Of a stretch of DNA of 64,000 nt, positions 49,785 through 59,641 are shown piece after piece. This DNA is from Nitzschia sp. pyKryTriq1 (taxonomy: Eukaryota > Bacillariophyta > Bacillariophyceae > Bacillariales > Bacillariaceae). Under the pieces are notes generated by a model. It was not told the DNA's origin. It was given only the letters and a program-made list of their open reading frames with translations, and ran no database searches. Numbering within the stretch: the stretch's first letter is position 1; the number at the start of each line of letters is the position of its first letter. The position numbers and the translations under genes are program-made. Location of the stretch: contig OY101131.1 of the NCBI GenBank assembly GCA_956465555.1, positions 323,469-387,468 on the forward strand. Direction: 5' to 3'.

Positions 49785-50506
49785 CTAAGGAGCAAAGGCA
49801 AGGAAATCGTTAAAGGCGCATTGAAGCTTGTCCAATTTGGCGTTCATGTTGCCGACGCGTCGCTCGCTGCGCTCGATGTCCTCCTTTTGTTCATTGGCCT
49901 TTTCCAGTTCCGTCAGATCTTGCATGATACCACGGATCAAACGATCGGTACCTCGCTGAGTTTCTTCATCAAATGCACTATTCAATGTATTGAGGTCCGC
50001 TCGAAGCTTGCCAAAGTCGAATTGCTTCCGAAGGACTGGACCAAGATTAACTTGACTGTTGCTACTCAGACTAGATTTCATTTCTCCAACCAAAGCAGAG
50101 TAATCCTTCACTGCCTTGAAGGCATTCTGGACAGCAGACGACTTGAACACTTCGTCGTCTACAATGGCATCCTTTGGATCCAAAACACCAGGAGGAGCGG
50201 ATCCGATGGCTCCGTATTTGGCAGCCTGGGCGGCACCGGGGAAGACGGTTGAAACGGCTACAATCCCGGCCAGTTGTGCAAAAAACTCCCCACGAGTAGA
50301 AGAACCCTCAGCTTGGAGAGAAGTGGCTGCAATAGGAAAAAGAAAAGAACAGCCGGGAGGACCAACTTTAGAGTGAGAACACTTTCGAGATCACACCTCC
50401 ATCGACACAGATACGTACAACTTCGAACAAAGGCAGTCGGGGCCGGAGCAAAAGCAGCGGCAGAACCGATCAAAAACGCAGTAACAGTGGAGGAAAGAAA
50501 CTTCAT
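49785..50506 (-). CDS. Thylakoid-lumen PSII extrinsic protein, Psb31-like (2 exons)
   Basis: On the reverse strand exon 1 is 50419-50506 and exon 2 is 49785-50326. The 92-nt intron has donor GTACGT and acceptor TGCAG, phase 1, giving about 209 aa. The leader is tripartite: signal peptide MKFLSSTVTAFLIGSAAAFAPAP with the A-F junction of diatom plastid proteins, a Ser-rich transit segment, then a hydrophobic lumen signal (FFAQLAGIVAVSTVFPGAAQA) with an AQA cleavage site. The mature part is an all-helical protein. It contains VLRKQFDFGKLRADLNTLNSAFDE, TQRGTDRLIRGIMQDLTELEKANEQK and KLDKLQCAFNDFLAFAP. Both the helix pattern and the location suggest a four-helix extrinsic photosystem II subunit. 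I lean to Psb31, which stabilises oxygen evolution in diatoms. PsbQ'-like lumen proteins are the alternative. The name is less sure than the location. Confidence 0.72.
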
Positions 50507-51208
50507 GGTGACTTGGGATAACTATCCGATTTATGAATGAAATGGTCAGTCTGGACACAAGCGCTTGACCACATCAAGGATGATTCGACAATCAACAGCT
50601 GCCGTTTGCTGCGTCATGGCGACACAACAACGCTTCGCTGATTTACCGATTATCGAGGTCGTCTGCCGAAGATACTGGTATAATAGCCGATGATTGTGAT
50701 ATGATGGCTTCACGTGCTGGCGGGAAAAGATGACGTACGCGTCGAAATCGACCGTTTGGACTGCAAAATCGCGATCGGGGCGAGACATATGCGAGACATG
50801 CGAGATCCCGCCGCCGGCCGGGCGCGTACCGTACGTACTGTAATGGTACCAGGTTCTGTAGACTGGATGTACCGGTACCTCCTGGTAGATCGATCCCGCC
50901 CGACCGCGAGCCGCCTCCTCCTTTTGACTTGCGTCATCAGCGCCGTGACGATGAGACGATAATACGAGTACGAAAATACCGCGGTATGATACAATAAATA
51001 ATATAATACAAATTGAAAATAGAAGATGACGATTTGGATTTTGAAGATCCCATTCTCGATAATACGAGAGGTTATTACTTCTTGTACAACATTACAAGTA
51101 CACTGTATTAAAACCAAGCATCACCGTCGAAACAGTTGAGTTAGGTGGTGTGGTGTTTGTAGTGGCCAGTATTGCGGTAGCATGCAGCAGCGAGATTGAT
51201 TCGACGAG
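50507..51208. other. Bidirectional promoter region between two plastid-protein genes
   Basis: No gene is visible. The Psb31-like gene and the CRTISO-like gene diverge from this 702-bp spacer. GTACCGGTAC lies at 50869-50878, with GTACGTAC and TGGTACC elements just upstream (50829-50850). A shared promoter for two plastid-directed products is possible but not shown. Confidence 0.5.
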
Positions 51209-53251
51209 ATGATAACGAGTTCTTTCCAGACACGAAGAAAGGCCATAGGAAGCGGCAGCGGCAGTAGCTGCAGCAGCGGCGGCAGCAGCAGAAGCAGCAT
51301 TCGCTTATTATTGGTGTGCTCCGTTATCCACTCCTTTTCCGTTGTTGCTTTCACCAACACTCAACTCCGCAAGTGGGGAGCAAAAGATCGCCATGGATCT
51401 TTCACATCGAATATATTATGTGTATCTGCTAGTGCGTTGGATGAAGAAGAAACAGGGGACGCCAAAGCTGCGGTGCAAGAAATTCCACTCGAGGTGGACG
51501 TTGCCATTGTAGGGGCCGGGTTGGGCGGGCTTTGCGCGGGTGCAATACTGAACACTCTCTATAACAAAAGAGTAGCTATTTTTGAGTCGCACTACCTTGC
51601 TGGGGGTTGCGCTCATGCCTTTGACCGTAAGGCGAGCAACGGTGAAACGTTCACTTTTGATTCGGGGCCGACGATTGTACTGGGGTGCTCTGAAAAGCCG
51701 TTCAGTGCCTTGAGACAAGTACTAGATGCTGTGGGCCAGTCGGTGGACTGGATCCGATATGACGGGTGGGGAATGATTGAAAATCCAACCAAAGGGGCCA
51801 AGGAAATAAGATGGAAGTGTGAACTGGGCCCCAATTTGTTCCAAAGTGGACCTTTGACAAAATTTGGAGGACCCGGCGCTGTCGAAGAGTTTGAAGCCTT
51901 GAGAAGTGCTTGTCGGGGCTTGATAGTAGGAGCTACGATTCCAGCTATGGCGATGCGACCAGGAGCGACCGCACTAGTACCTCTATTGCGTTATTTCTCA
52001 ACTCTCGTCGATCTGGTAAGGCAAGGATCTCAGCTCACGGGGACTTTTGCGTCATACATGAACGGGCCCAATTTTGTGGTGAAAGACCAATGGCTTCGTG
52101 ATTGGTTGGACGCCCTAGCATTTTCGCTCAGTGGGCTACCCGCCTCGCGGACATCAGCTGCAGCGATGGCTTTCGTACTGGAGGATATGCACCGAGAGGG
52201 GGCTGCCTTGGACTATCCAAAAGGAGGTTTAGGAGAGGTTGTCGATGCGTTAGTGAGAGGGTTGGAACAGGGCGACCGAAGGTCCAAGCTGTATCTTCGG
52301 CAGACCGTCGAATCGATCGATTTTGATGAAAAGGCAGAAAAGGCCACGGGAGTGACTTTGCAGAACGGGATGCGAGTTCAGGCTAGGGATGGTGTCATCT
52401 GTAACGCCCCTATTTGGTCTTTGAAGAGCTTACTTAAAGGTAATGAGAACGCGATCGAGAAGCTCGATAGTGTTCTGCCGCAACCTCCCAGAGTGTCAAG
52501 AGAACCCAAGCAAACGTGGATGTCGACTTTTGAAGGACCTGCCATCAAAATGGAGCGCGTCGCAGAGGACAACTACGCGGGGAAGGAAACTCTACTTTAT
52601 AGATGTGATACAGCAGAAATGACCGGATCCTTCCTTCACCTGCATGTCGCCATTGATGCCACTGGACTTGACCTTGACCAAATGGAAGCCCATTACACAG
52701 TGATGGACCGTGGACTGAGTGGCGACAAGGGCTCTTCAGCCGGTGGAGTTCCAGATGGACCATGTGGGGAACTGAACATGATCGCTGTGTCGAATCCATG
52801 CGTGATTGACCGTGACCTAGCCCCCGCGGGCTATATTATTTTGCACGCATACGGCGCAGGAAACGAACCCTACTTTGTCTGGGAGGGAATGAAAAGAAAC
52901 GATCCAAAGTATGTCGCGCTAAAGGAAGAACGGTCGCAGGTTCTGTGGAGAGCACTAGAAAGTGTAGTCCCTGACATCAGGGATAGGGTAGTTCTAGATC
53001 TTCTCGGATCTCCCCTGACGCATGAGAGGTTCTTGAGGCGACCTCGCGGAACATATGGTGCTGCCACAGAAGACTACCTGGCTGATGGGTCAACTCCGAT
53101 CTCAAACTTCGTGCTAGCGGGCGATTCGATATTCCCCGGTATCGGTGTGCCAGCAGTCGCGATATCGGGAGCTAGTGCAGCAAATGCTTTCGTGAGCCCG
53201 TTTGATCAGTGGCGCTGCCTCGACCGGCTTAAAGACAACGGAGTTATTTGA
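51209..53251 (+). CDS. Carotenoid isomerase-like FAD oxidoreductase, plastid-targeted
   Basis: The 680-aa protein belongs to the phytoene desaturase/carotenoid isomerase (CRTISO) amine-oxidoreductase group. The FAD dinucleotide motif is VDVAIVGAGLGGLCAGAIL near residues 95-113, followed by VAIFESHYLAGGCAHAF with the family's GG.A..F signature. TFDSGPTIVLG, DYPKGGLGEVVDALVRG and the terminal FVLAGDSIFPGIGVPAVAISGASAANAF (the second FAD-binding block) complete the core. The N-terminus has a signal peptide (IRLLLVCSVIHSFSVVAFTN) with an A-F junction, then a basic stretch, giving a plastid route. CRTISO isomerises poly-cis carotenes to the all-trans form on the way to lycopene; diatoms have several such paralogues. 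A retinol-saturase or CRTISO-like desaturase of other specificity cannot be excluded. Confidence 0.85.
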   Translation: MITSSFQTRRKAIGSGSGSSCSSGGSSRSSIRLLLVCSVIHSFSVVAFTNTQLRKWGAKDRHGSFTSNILCVSASALDEEETGDAKAAVQEIPLEVDVAIVGAGLGGLCAGAILNTLYNKRVAIFESHYLAGGCAHAFDRKASNGETFTFDSGPTIVLGCSEKPFSALRQVLDAVGQSVDWIRYDGWGMIENPTKGAKEIRWKCELGPNLFQSGPLTKFGGPGAVEEFEALRSACRGLIVGATIPAMAMRPGATALVPLLRYFSTLVDLVRQGSQLTGTFASYMNGPNFVVKDQWLRDWLDALAFSLSGLPASRTSAAAMAFVLEDMHREGAALDYPKGGLGEVVDALVRGLEQGDRRSKLYLRQTVESIDFDEKAEKATGVTLQNGMRVQARDGVICNAPIWSLKSLLKGNENAIEKLDSVLPQPPRVSREPKQTWMSTFEGPAIKMERVAEDNYAGKETLLYRCDTAEMTGSFLHLHVAIDATGLDLDQMEAHYTVMDRGLSGDKGSSAGGVPDGPCGELNMIAVSNPCVIDRDLAPAGYIILHAYGAGNEPYFVWEGMKRNDPKYVALKEERSQVLWRALESVVPDIRDRVVLDLLGSPLTHERFLRRPRGTYGAATEDYLADGSTPISNFVLAGDSIFPGIGVPAVAISGASAANAFVSPFDQWRCLDRLKDNGVI

Positions 53252-53515
53252 TACACCGCGGGTAGGCCGGCCGTATCGTGCTGCATGGCAAGCGAAGCGT
53301 ATAATGAGAGCCCGCTGCCGTGGCGACGACTAATCTTCTTGAATATGGTGTAGGCTCCCAACTAGAAAAAAATAAATGTGCCATTTTGCCCAACTCGTGA
53401 CTAGTAACGTTGTATACGGAAGCAGCGAAAAAGTGCACTGTCTAATGAAGCAACTACCTTTATGGTCCAAAAAATCTTGTGGGATCAAGATTTAGAATCG
53501 CGGAAGAAATTCATA

Positions 53516-53657
53516 CTTGAATCTGTTAGTTCCAAGATTGATCGGAGATAGCAAAGATCCGCGTCGATTGGAAGCCGGAGAAAACCCAGGAGACCGATAT
53601 CGGCAAACCCTTCTTGAATCTGTCAGTTCCAAGATTGATCGGCGATAGCAAAGATCC
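53516..53657. repeat. 45-bp direct repeat pair
   Basis: Copies at 53516-53560 and 53613-53657 begin CTTGAATCTGT and end AGCAAAGATCC, with two mismatches. The offset is 97 bp. Confidence 0.85.
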
Positions 53658-54038
53658 CATGCCAACAAGCAAGTCATCAAAAGTAGAATAACAATTGTCA
53701 TAATCTCGAGTTTGAGATGGAAGTTTACTTTACTTGAGATAGGTTCGTGCCTCGGAAGGGCAGACGAACTTTAGCTAGTAACATCAACACTACAGGACGC
53801 GGGGCTGAGGAAGTGGTCCCACTAGTCGAAGCGACAGCTGACAGCGTACAGACTACGGAGATTTCAACAGGGATCTCTTTCCTGCTACTGTACCTGGTAC
53901 CGGTACCGGTAGCTGCTTTCTATTTTTAGAAGGTAAAAGAAGACCTACAACAGTACTTGAACGTCGAATACGGCGCACGTGTCCTCTCCAACCAATGGCG
54001 AATTTATACTACAGTAACTAAATAATAGGGCTTTTGTC

Positions 54039-54443
54039 AGTCAACAATTCTCTCTGCAGAAAGGCTTCTCCGCCAGCGGGCGGGAATCAGAAGCAGCACA
54101 ATGCTTTTCATTAATTCTAAAAGCAGCGTTTCCGTACCGGTACCACCATTGGCACCTGGCGAAAGAGCATCTTACGCTTGCTTGCAGTAGGTGGTGTTTC
54201 GCCGGAGTGTCCCAGTGACTTCGCAAGGTACAAGTTAGTATCTCTTTCCTGTTTTTAACTCGAATACGTACTTGTACGGATGCACGTGCGTGGGTCTTGT
54301 CGAATGGCGTACTCGTATTGATGATTCTCAATTCTAAGTAGTACAGAGTAGTCAACAATTCGCGCCGCAGAGAGTTCTCCGGGAATCAGAAGCAGCACAA
54401 TGCTTATCCGTTCTATGCAGTGTTTTCGTACCGGTACCACCAG
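54039..54443. repeat. Duplicated 95-110 bp segment containing GTACCGGTACCACCA
   Basis: Copies span 54039-54148 and 54350-54443. Shared blocks in order are AGTCAACAATTC, GGGAATCAGAAGCAGCACAA (within TCTCCG...TGCTT) and CGTACCGGTACCACCA. Internal insertions and substitutions make the pair older than the 148-bp and 160-bp duplications. Confidence 0.75.
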
Positions 54444-55115
54444 TGTCGCAACGGTTGAGATTTATAATTATGAGTGGTGGAAGCATACTGCCAACACCGA
54501 TGTTTCGTTAAGTAAAAACAGAACAAAATAAGGAAGGCGCAGGAGAATCATCAACCATCATCATCTATCAACCTTCAAAATTATTCTTCGCGATCGCAGA
54601 ATGAGGCGAACTCCCCACCTTAGTCCCCCAGAACACGAACACTACCGACAACGTTCTCTACGGGTACAGTTCAAGTACAAGTCCAAATGATGGTTCCATT
54701 GCGAGCAGTGCTACTACGTGTAATGCACACATCATCATGATGTTGTATGGGATGCAGTGGCGCTACCACAAACAGTACGAATAGTATTAAGCAAGGATAG
54801 CGAAGTTCTTCTTGCATTGTTTTGCTACGCCACGCACGAGCGAGTAATGTTGAGACGAGCGATAGTGCACTTAGCGCACAAACTCCCCGACCCATCTATT
54901 CGAAATAAAAGCGAGGGGAACAACGCGAACAACGAAACGACAACGACCACGACCACGACAACAATATCAACACACTCTAACAGGACATCCAGTAAGTCAA
55001 TTACAATTCTTATTATTCTCCTGTAAACAAGAAACCTCGGTCTATTAAGTGTCGGCTCTCAATCGTCGAGCCATCCCATCCATCGTCATTTTAAAACAAA
55101 GACGAAATTCTGAGC

Positions 55116-56701
55116 ATGAACGTAGCCCAATCACTCCAACGAGAGAGACCTCTTTTATCAGAAGTCGGGCCGCGTGATGTCCTGCTGGGACGAGGTAAGA
55201 ACTGCACAATCGTTTCGCCTTACACCGAGAAAATAGCTAATAGATCTTCTGCTTCTAATCGCTCGATTGTAATTGCTTCCTCGCTCGCTCAGGAACTGGC
55301 CCCAATGAGAACCAAGGCAATAAGCTATTCCGTGACGTTTTGAAGAAGCACAAAGAAGAATACCACAATGCAGCATCGAGAAAGGAGAAGAGAGAGGTTG
55401 TTTCAAAAGCGCTCGAAGAATTTAAGGAAAAGGGTGGACGCTTTGTTGAAAAGGTAGTGCTTTCATCGAAACTAGACCAAGTAGCGGACCATCGCTATGT
55501 GGTTGTTGAAGGTGCGGCGGTATTTATGAAAGCTCGCCAGGCATTTCGATACCTTCTTCGAGGTTACGAGTCCAAGAAACAAAGCGCCCGGTCCCACAAT
55601 GAAGAAGAACCCAACAACACAAGTACAACCGCTTCATCGACAGCAAGCGAGAGAAAATCATCCTCTCAAGGTGGCACGCCCAGCGAACATGCCCACCCCG
55701 GAAGTCTTCGATCCGTTGCGCCGGTTGCTCGAGAGGTACAGCGGCTAGGCGGCGTTCGCGAGGCGACCTCTAGCGAGCTTGGCCTGGAGCACCTTGCCTC
55801 GCTGACAGAGTCGCCCCTGCTTGCCGGGCTTCGAGGAGCTTACCTCCCACATTCGTGGAGACTTCAACAATCTCCCATTGCGGGGATATCAGGAAATATG
55901 TTCGCCTCCACCGCCGATCTAATCAGGAATTCGAGAAATTCCGTATTGAACTCGCCATTTGCTCATGGTGGCAATACAGTGTTATCGCGAAGGCCCAATA
56001 TCAATGATACAAGAATAGGCGCAGACATTGGACGAGTACCATTGCTTTCAAGCATCTCACCATTTTCACCCCGAGACTCGCTGCTTGAAACTTCTCTGGG
56101 GAGATTGTCGAGCTCGAGTTCTCCGCTGGTAAGAAATCGTCACCCAGTGGACAATGTTCTATTCGAGAACATCGATAATCTCATTCCACAATCCCTTGCC
56201 GCCGAAACTCGTTCCTTCCAGCGACTAGGACTCCCGTCACAAAACACGGCATCAGACACGATATCGCGTGCAGCCCACATCGTGGAACAAGTTGCAATCG
56301 AACATGCCATTGAGAAGCATCGGCATGAGAAGATTCAAAACCATATCTCTGCGATTCTTGCTGCTCCAAACCTTGAAGCTCTAGGCAGTGGCGCAGCCGC
56401 AGGATTTCCACAACTCCAGCAGCAAGGTGACCTAGAAAAGACACAAATGCTACGGTCTCAGCTTTGTGCTTCAAGATTTCATGCTTTGGGTGCTGCCACA
56501 GCGCCGCAAATTCTAGATGATATCGAAAAGTCACAACGAGCACTCGAGGAGCGCCGTCGGCAGGCAACTCTTCATCAGCTCTTTGCCGCTTTTCCTGGTG
56601 GCAGAAACCCTTTCTCGACCGGCAGCAGAGGATCTTCTGGTGCTGAACACCCAACGCACTTCGTGCAGGAAAGTTTTGAAAGGTCGGGTTTGTATTATTG
56701 A
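55116..56701 (+). CDS. DUF6824-domain protein, second copy (2 exons)
   Basis: Exon 1 is 55116-55194 and exon 2 is 55293-56701, with a 98-nt GT-AG intron (donor GTAAGA, acceptor TCAG), phase 1. The joined codon gives RDVLLGRGTGPNENQGNKLF, the canonical family start. Then come KEEYHNAASRKEKREVVSKALEEFK, KGGRFVEKV and, after YVVVEG, AVFMKARQAFRYLLR. The product is about 495 aa with the DUF6824 domain at roughly 19-120. The rest is a long region of Ser, Leu and charged residues with amphipathic stretches (about 320-450, including HIVEQVAIEHAIEKHRHEKIQ), possibly coiled. Compared with the copy at 16149-17788, the DVLxGRG motif is intact and the Pro/His tail is absent. A nuclear regulatory role is a guess. 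Confidence 0.82.
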
Positions 56702-57572
56702 ACATAGAAAGGTATGCCATCCACATCTGGTATCCACCGAAAGAATGCACCATCATCGTTTTCATGTCACTGGATAATAAATATTAGTACTTGAGAGTCC
56801 ATGGATTTCTACCCTATTCTTCTCAACATCAAACGCGTTATCAAGGTGGAACGATGGTTCCAAGCCCTTAGATAGTATGGTCACTTCGTGAGTGTATCCA
56901 GCAAGCAAAGAGGCAAGGAGGAGTCGTCAAAAAGAAGCATCGCCCTGCGCGGGGTTTCGTCCCACTAGCAAGGTGCTTTCTATTCGATCATCGTTCCTTT
57001 GCAGCTTCCAGCACAGCACCGCCGTTTCTGCCTGAGCAATACCCACAGTTGAAGAGCGAAACCTTTATAATATATAATATAGGGAGTTAGAGATTATTAT
57101 GGTGCCATCATCAACCATACCGTAGTAGTAGATTATACAGTATATGGTGCCATCATCAACCATACCAGTACCGTATCGTGTATCGCACACAACAAATTAT
57201 TTTTGTGTCGCAAGGCGCAGGGTCAAGACGAGGAAAGAAGGTGTGCCGTACAGACGACTTTGGTTCCTTGACCCCCGAGGAGAATTTGGAGAAAACAATC
57301 GAATTTTGAAACAATGTTTTGAGTTTTTAACAAGTCTTCCTGAAGGGGTTAAAATGTCGACTGACGACTGAGGAGTCACGATTTATTGCTCGGTCATCAT
57401 CAACAAAAAGGTCGTCATCCCACATGCATATGCGCATCTCCATGATCCGACATCCGACCTGACTGACGATGCATCTTTTCTCGTACAAGTAATGTGTTGT
57501 TGCTGTTGTTGCCCTCTCGAACAAACCATTCCATTCTTTCACCAAGAAAGTTGAAAAGTTGAATACTAGAAA
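56702..57572. other. Intergenic with a 23-bp direct repeat
   Basis: No gene is visible. A 23-bp element beginning ATGGTGCCATCATC recurs exactly at 57099-57121 and 57144-57166, about 410-470 bp before the small thylakoid-protein gene. A frame at 57144-57371 starts in the repeat and has no family features. Confidence 0.6.
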
Positions 57573-57902
57573 ATGAAGCTCTACCCTCTTTCCGTTCTCT
57601 GCGTTCTTGCCGCCAGTTCTGATGCGTTGTCTCAACCCAGCACTGCCGGTCGAAGAGCATTCTTGGCCAAGGCTGCCACCGCCGCCGCTTCGGTAGCTGT
57701 GGCCTCCCCCGCCTTCGCCGCGGTGGACAAGTATGCGTTGGACGTGGGCGAGGAATACAAGAAAGAAGCTCCCGAGAAGAAAAGTTCAGAGGGTGGAAAT
57801 CTCGTGGGAGGAGCCTTCGCGGGAGGCCTTCTCCTCAGCTTGCCATTTTTTGCTCCCAATTTGGCACGGATGGCCGGAATCAAGAACGCCAAGTTGAAAT
57901 AA
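57573..57902 (+). CDS. Small thylakoid protein with Tat-type lumen signal
   Basis: The 109-aa product has a signal peptide (MKLYPLSVLCVLAASSDAL) and a short transit segment (SQPSTAG). A twin-arginine lumen signal follows: RRAFLAKAATAAASVAVASPAFA, cleaved after AFA. The mature protein is about 59 residues: a charged N-terminal part (AVDKYALDVGEEYKKEAPEKKSSE) and one Gly/Ala/Leu/Phe span (GGNLVGGAFAGGLLLSLPFFAPNLARMAG). This is the size and layout of small single-span photosystem subunits. I cannot match it to a named subunit; a low-molecular-mass PSII or PSI polypeptide peculiar to red-lineage plastids is the best guess. The start ATG lies 11 bp after TTGAAAAGTTGAATAC. No intron. Confidence 0.75.
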   Translation: MKLYPLSVLCVLAASSDALSQPSTAGRRAFLAKAATAAASVAVASPAFAAVDKYALDVGEEYKKEAPEKKSSEGGNLVGGAFAGGLLLSLPFFAPNLARMAGIKNAKLK

Positions 57903-58207
57903 ACAAGCAAAACATCGGTTTTATTCCAAACAAAAAGGAAGAAGCAGAAGACGCAACTTTTCCTACTTCGATACTGGGGGCAAAACGCGAAAGAAATCCA
58001 TCATCCTCACACAGCTATTCATGAGCAGGGCAGTATTGTAGTGTAAAACTATAGAAACGCGTTGCAAGCGGACGTATTTTGTCGAGTTACAGTGCTATCG
58101 AAACCATAGAGACTGAAGGTAGCACAAGTAAGGATCAATCCTTGGTAGTCTCTTCTTATGACTATTTGATGGCGCATGGAACGGAACAAGATACCCGCCA
58201 GTCGGCA
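57903..58207. other. Intergenic, convergent 3' ends
   Basis: This 305-bp spacer separates the convergent small thylakoid-protein gene and the next gene. No gene or notable repeat is seen. Confidence 0.5.
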
Positions 58208-59416
58208 CTAGTCCTCGTCAACTTCCTCATCGTAGCCCTCGCTCAAGTCGGTCTCGAGATCCTCATCTCCTTGTCCTTCATACCCCTCTTCCGACTCACT
58301 TTCGAAGCTCTCACCCCCTTCATCGTCGTCATCCGACAATTTCATCCGGCGTCTCGCCACAAACGTCCCAACAGGCTGGGTAAACAGATATTTTCCTTGA
58401 GATTTCCCGAATCGCTGCTTTTTCACTTGGTAGATCTTTCCCACTAGCTTGATGACGCGTTTGTCGGCTAGTTTGCGTTGCCAAGTCCCTCGATATCCAT
58501 ACATGCGTGGTGTGTCGCCGACAAGAAAGGCGGGCGCGACAAACTCAGTTTGGAAGCTACCCAATCGCGTCTTTTGAAAAGAAAACGGCTCTACGACCGT
58601 CTTTCCGTTCGGCAGCTTCAAAGTTACCAGTCGTTGTCGGGGATCCAATTCGACCGTCGCCACGCTGGCCATATCTCGTCCATTGGATACAATTTGCTGA
58701 TCCAGCCGCCATATGCCGATCAACTCTCGCGCTTCGACGTGTCTGGGTTTCACGAGCTGATATGCCACCTTGCCAGTTTGTTGGACGGCTCCCCATGCTA
58801 GTTGGCTTCCCATTTTAAAGCTTTGCGATGCCAATCGTTGGCTCCAGTGCTTTGTGCGCTTCGCTCGTCTGGCAGGCTGTGGAGGACCACGGCGTCGTGG
58901 TCGTCGGTTAATGTTGTCGTCGGGTGCAGCACCGGTACGACGTGATGATGATGATGATGACGAGCCTCCTAGTTTCATAGGTTCTTGTTCATCCGTCGGT
59001 GGATCTATAAGAGAGTGGTCGTACCCTTCAGTCGGTGGATTTTCTTCATCTTCGTGCAAGCCGTCAATGAGATCATCTTCCTCGCCGTCGCCGTCCTCGT
59101 CCTCGTAATCATCAATATCATCCGATTGTTCGCCATCCTCAAAGGAGGATCCCCCTCTCCATGATGTTACGACCAAAATGATATCTTTTCGCGCGGATGT
59201 GATGGTCGGCCCAGAGAAGCCATACAAGTTATGGTGGGAGACAGGAAGAGTGGAAAACGTTGGATGGTGACGATGATTCGAATTCACAAGGCCGAAACAA
59301 GATATTGTCGAAAGGAGGAATAGCAAGAATCTTGAGCTTTGTTCCATCCTCATGTGTGGGCGTCGTTGACGGAAACTTCGTGGGAAGTGAGGATGTGGAG
59401 AGAATGGAGTCACCAT
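58208..59416 (-). CDS. Secretory-pathway protein with acidic linkers, function unknown
   Basis: The open frame is 402 aa from 59416. A more typical start is the Met at about 59353 (MRMEQSSRFLLFLLSTISCFGLVNS), which gives a clean signal peptide. An acidic segment follows (about 115-170, with DDIDDYEDEDGDGEEDDL). The conserved part runs from about 225 to 370. It includes RELIGIWRLDQQIVSNGRDMASVATVELDP, LVTLKLPNGKTVVEPFSFQKTRLGSFQTEFVAPAFLVGDTPRMYGYRGTW and KRVIKLVGKIYQVKKQRFG. Alternating hydrophobic strands suggest a small beta-barrel or lipocalin-like fold, which is inference only. The C-terminus is again acidic. It is not a family I recognise. The WRLDQQ and YGYRGTW blocks would be good search seeds. 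Plastid routing is possible if the leader is bipartite. Confidence 0.65.
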   Translation of the reverse strand: MVTPFSPHPHFPRSFRQRRPHMRMEQSSRFLLFLLSTISCFGLVNSNHRHHPTFSTLPVSHHNLYGFSGPTITSARKDIILVVTSWRGGSSFEDGEQSDDIDDYEDEDGDGEEDDLIDGLHEDEENPPTEGYDHSLIDPPTDEQEPMKLGGSSSSSSSRRTGAAPDDNINRRPRRRGPPQPARRAKRTKHWSQRLASQSFKMGSQLAWGAVQQTGKVAYQLVKPRHVEARELIGIWRLDQQIVSNGRDMASVATVELDPRQRLVTLKLPNGKTVVEPFSFQKTRLGSFQTEFVAPAFLVGDTPRMYGYRGTWQRKLADKRVIKLVGKIYQVKKQRFGKSQGKYLFTQPVGTFVARRRMKLSDDDDEGGESFESESEEGYEGQGDEDLETDLSEGYDEEVDED

Positions 59417-59641
59417 TTGCTGAAACTTGAAAGGAGTTCAAAGAGGACAGATGATAGAGGACGCATATGGTGAAAATATAAAATATATAATCAGCATCTT
59501 TTCTCGAAACGTCTCGTCGCAACGCAACAGGACGAGGAGGAGCGGCAATTGTTTTACGTGTGTGGCCAAACATCTTTGATTAACCCGAGCGCAGCGAGGG
59601 TCGCCATACTTTGAGCTCATAACCTGATCGCTATTATCTCG

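Larger units (their letters stand above)
53252..55115. other. Intergenic 1.9 kb with short duplications
   Basis: No gene is supported. Two pairs of direct repeats (annotated below) and GTACCGGTAC sites at about 53896-53912, 54135 and 54429 are present. The frame at 54757-55026 has no family features. Confidence 0.5.
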
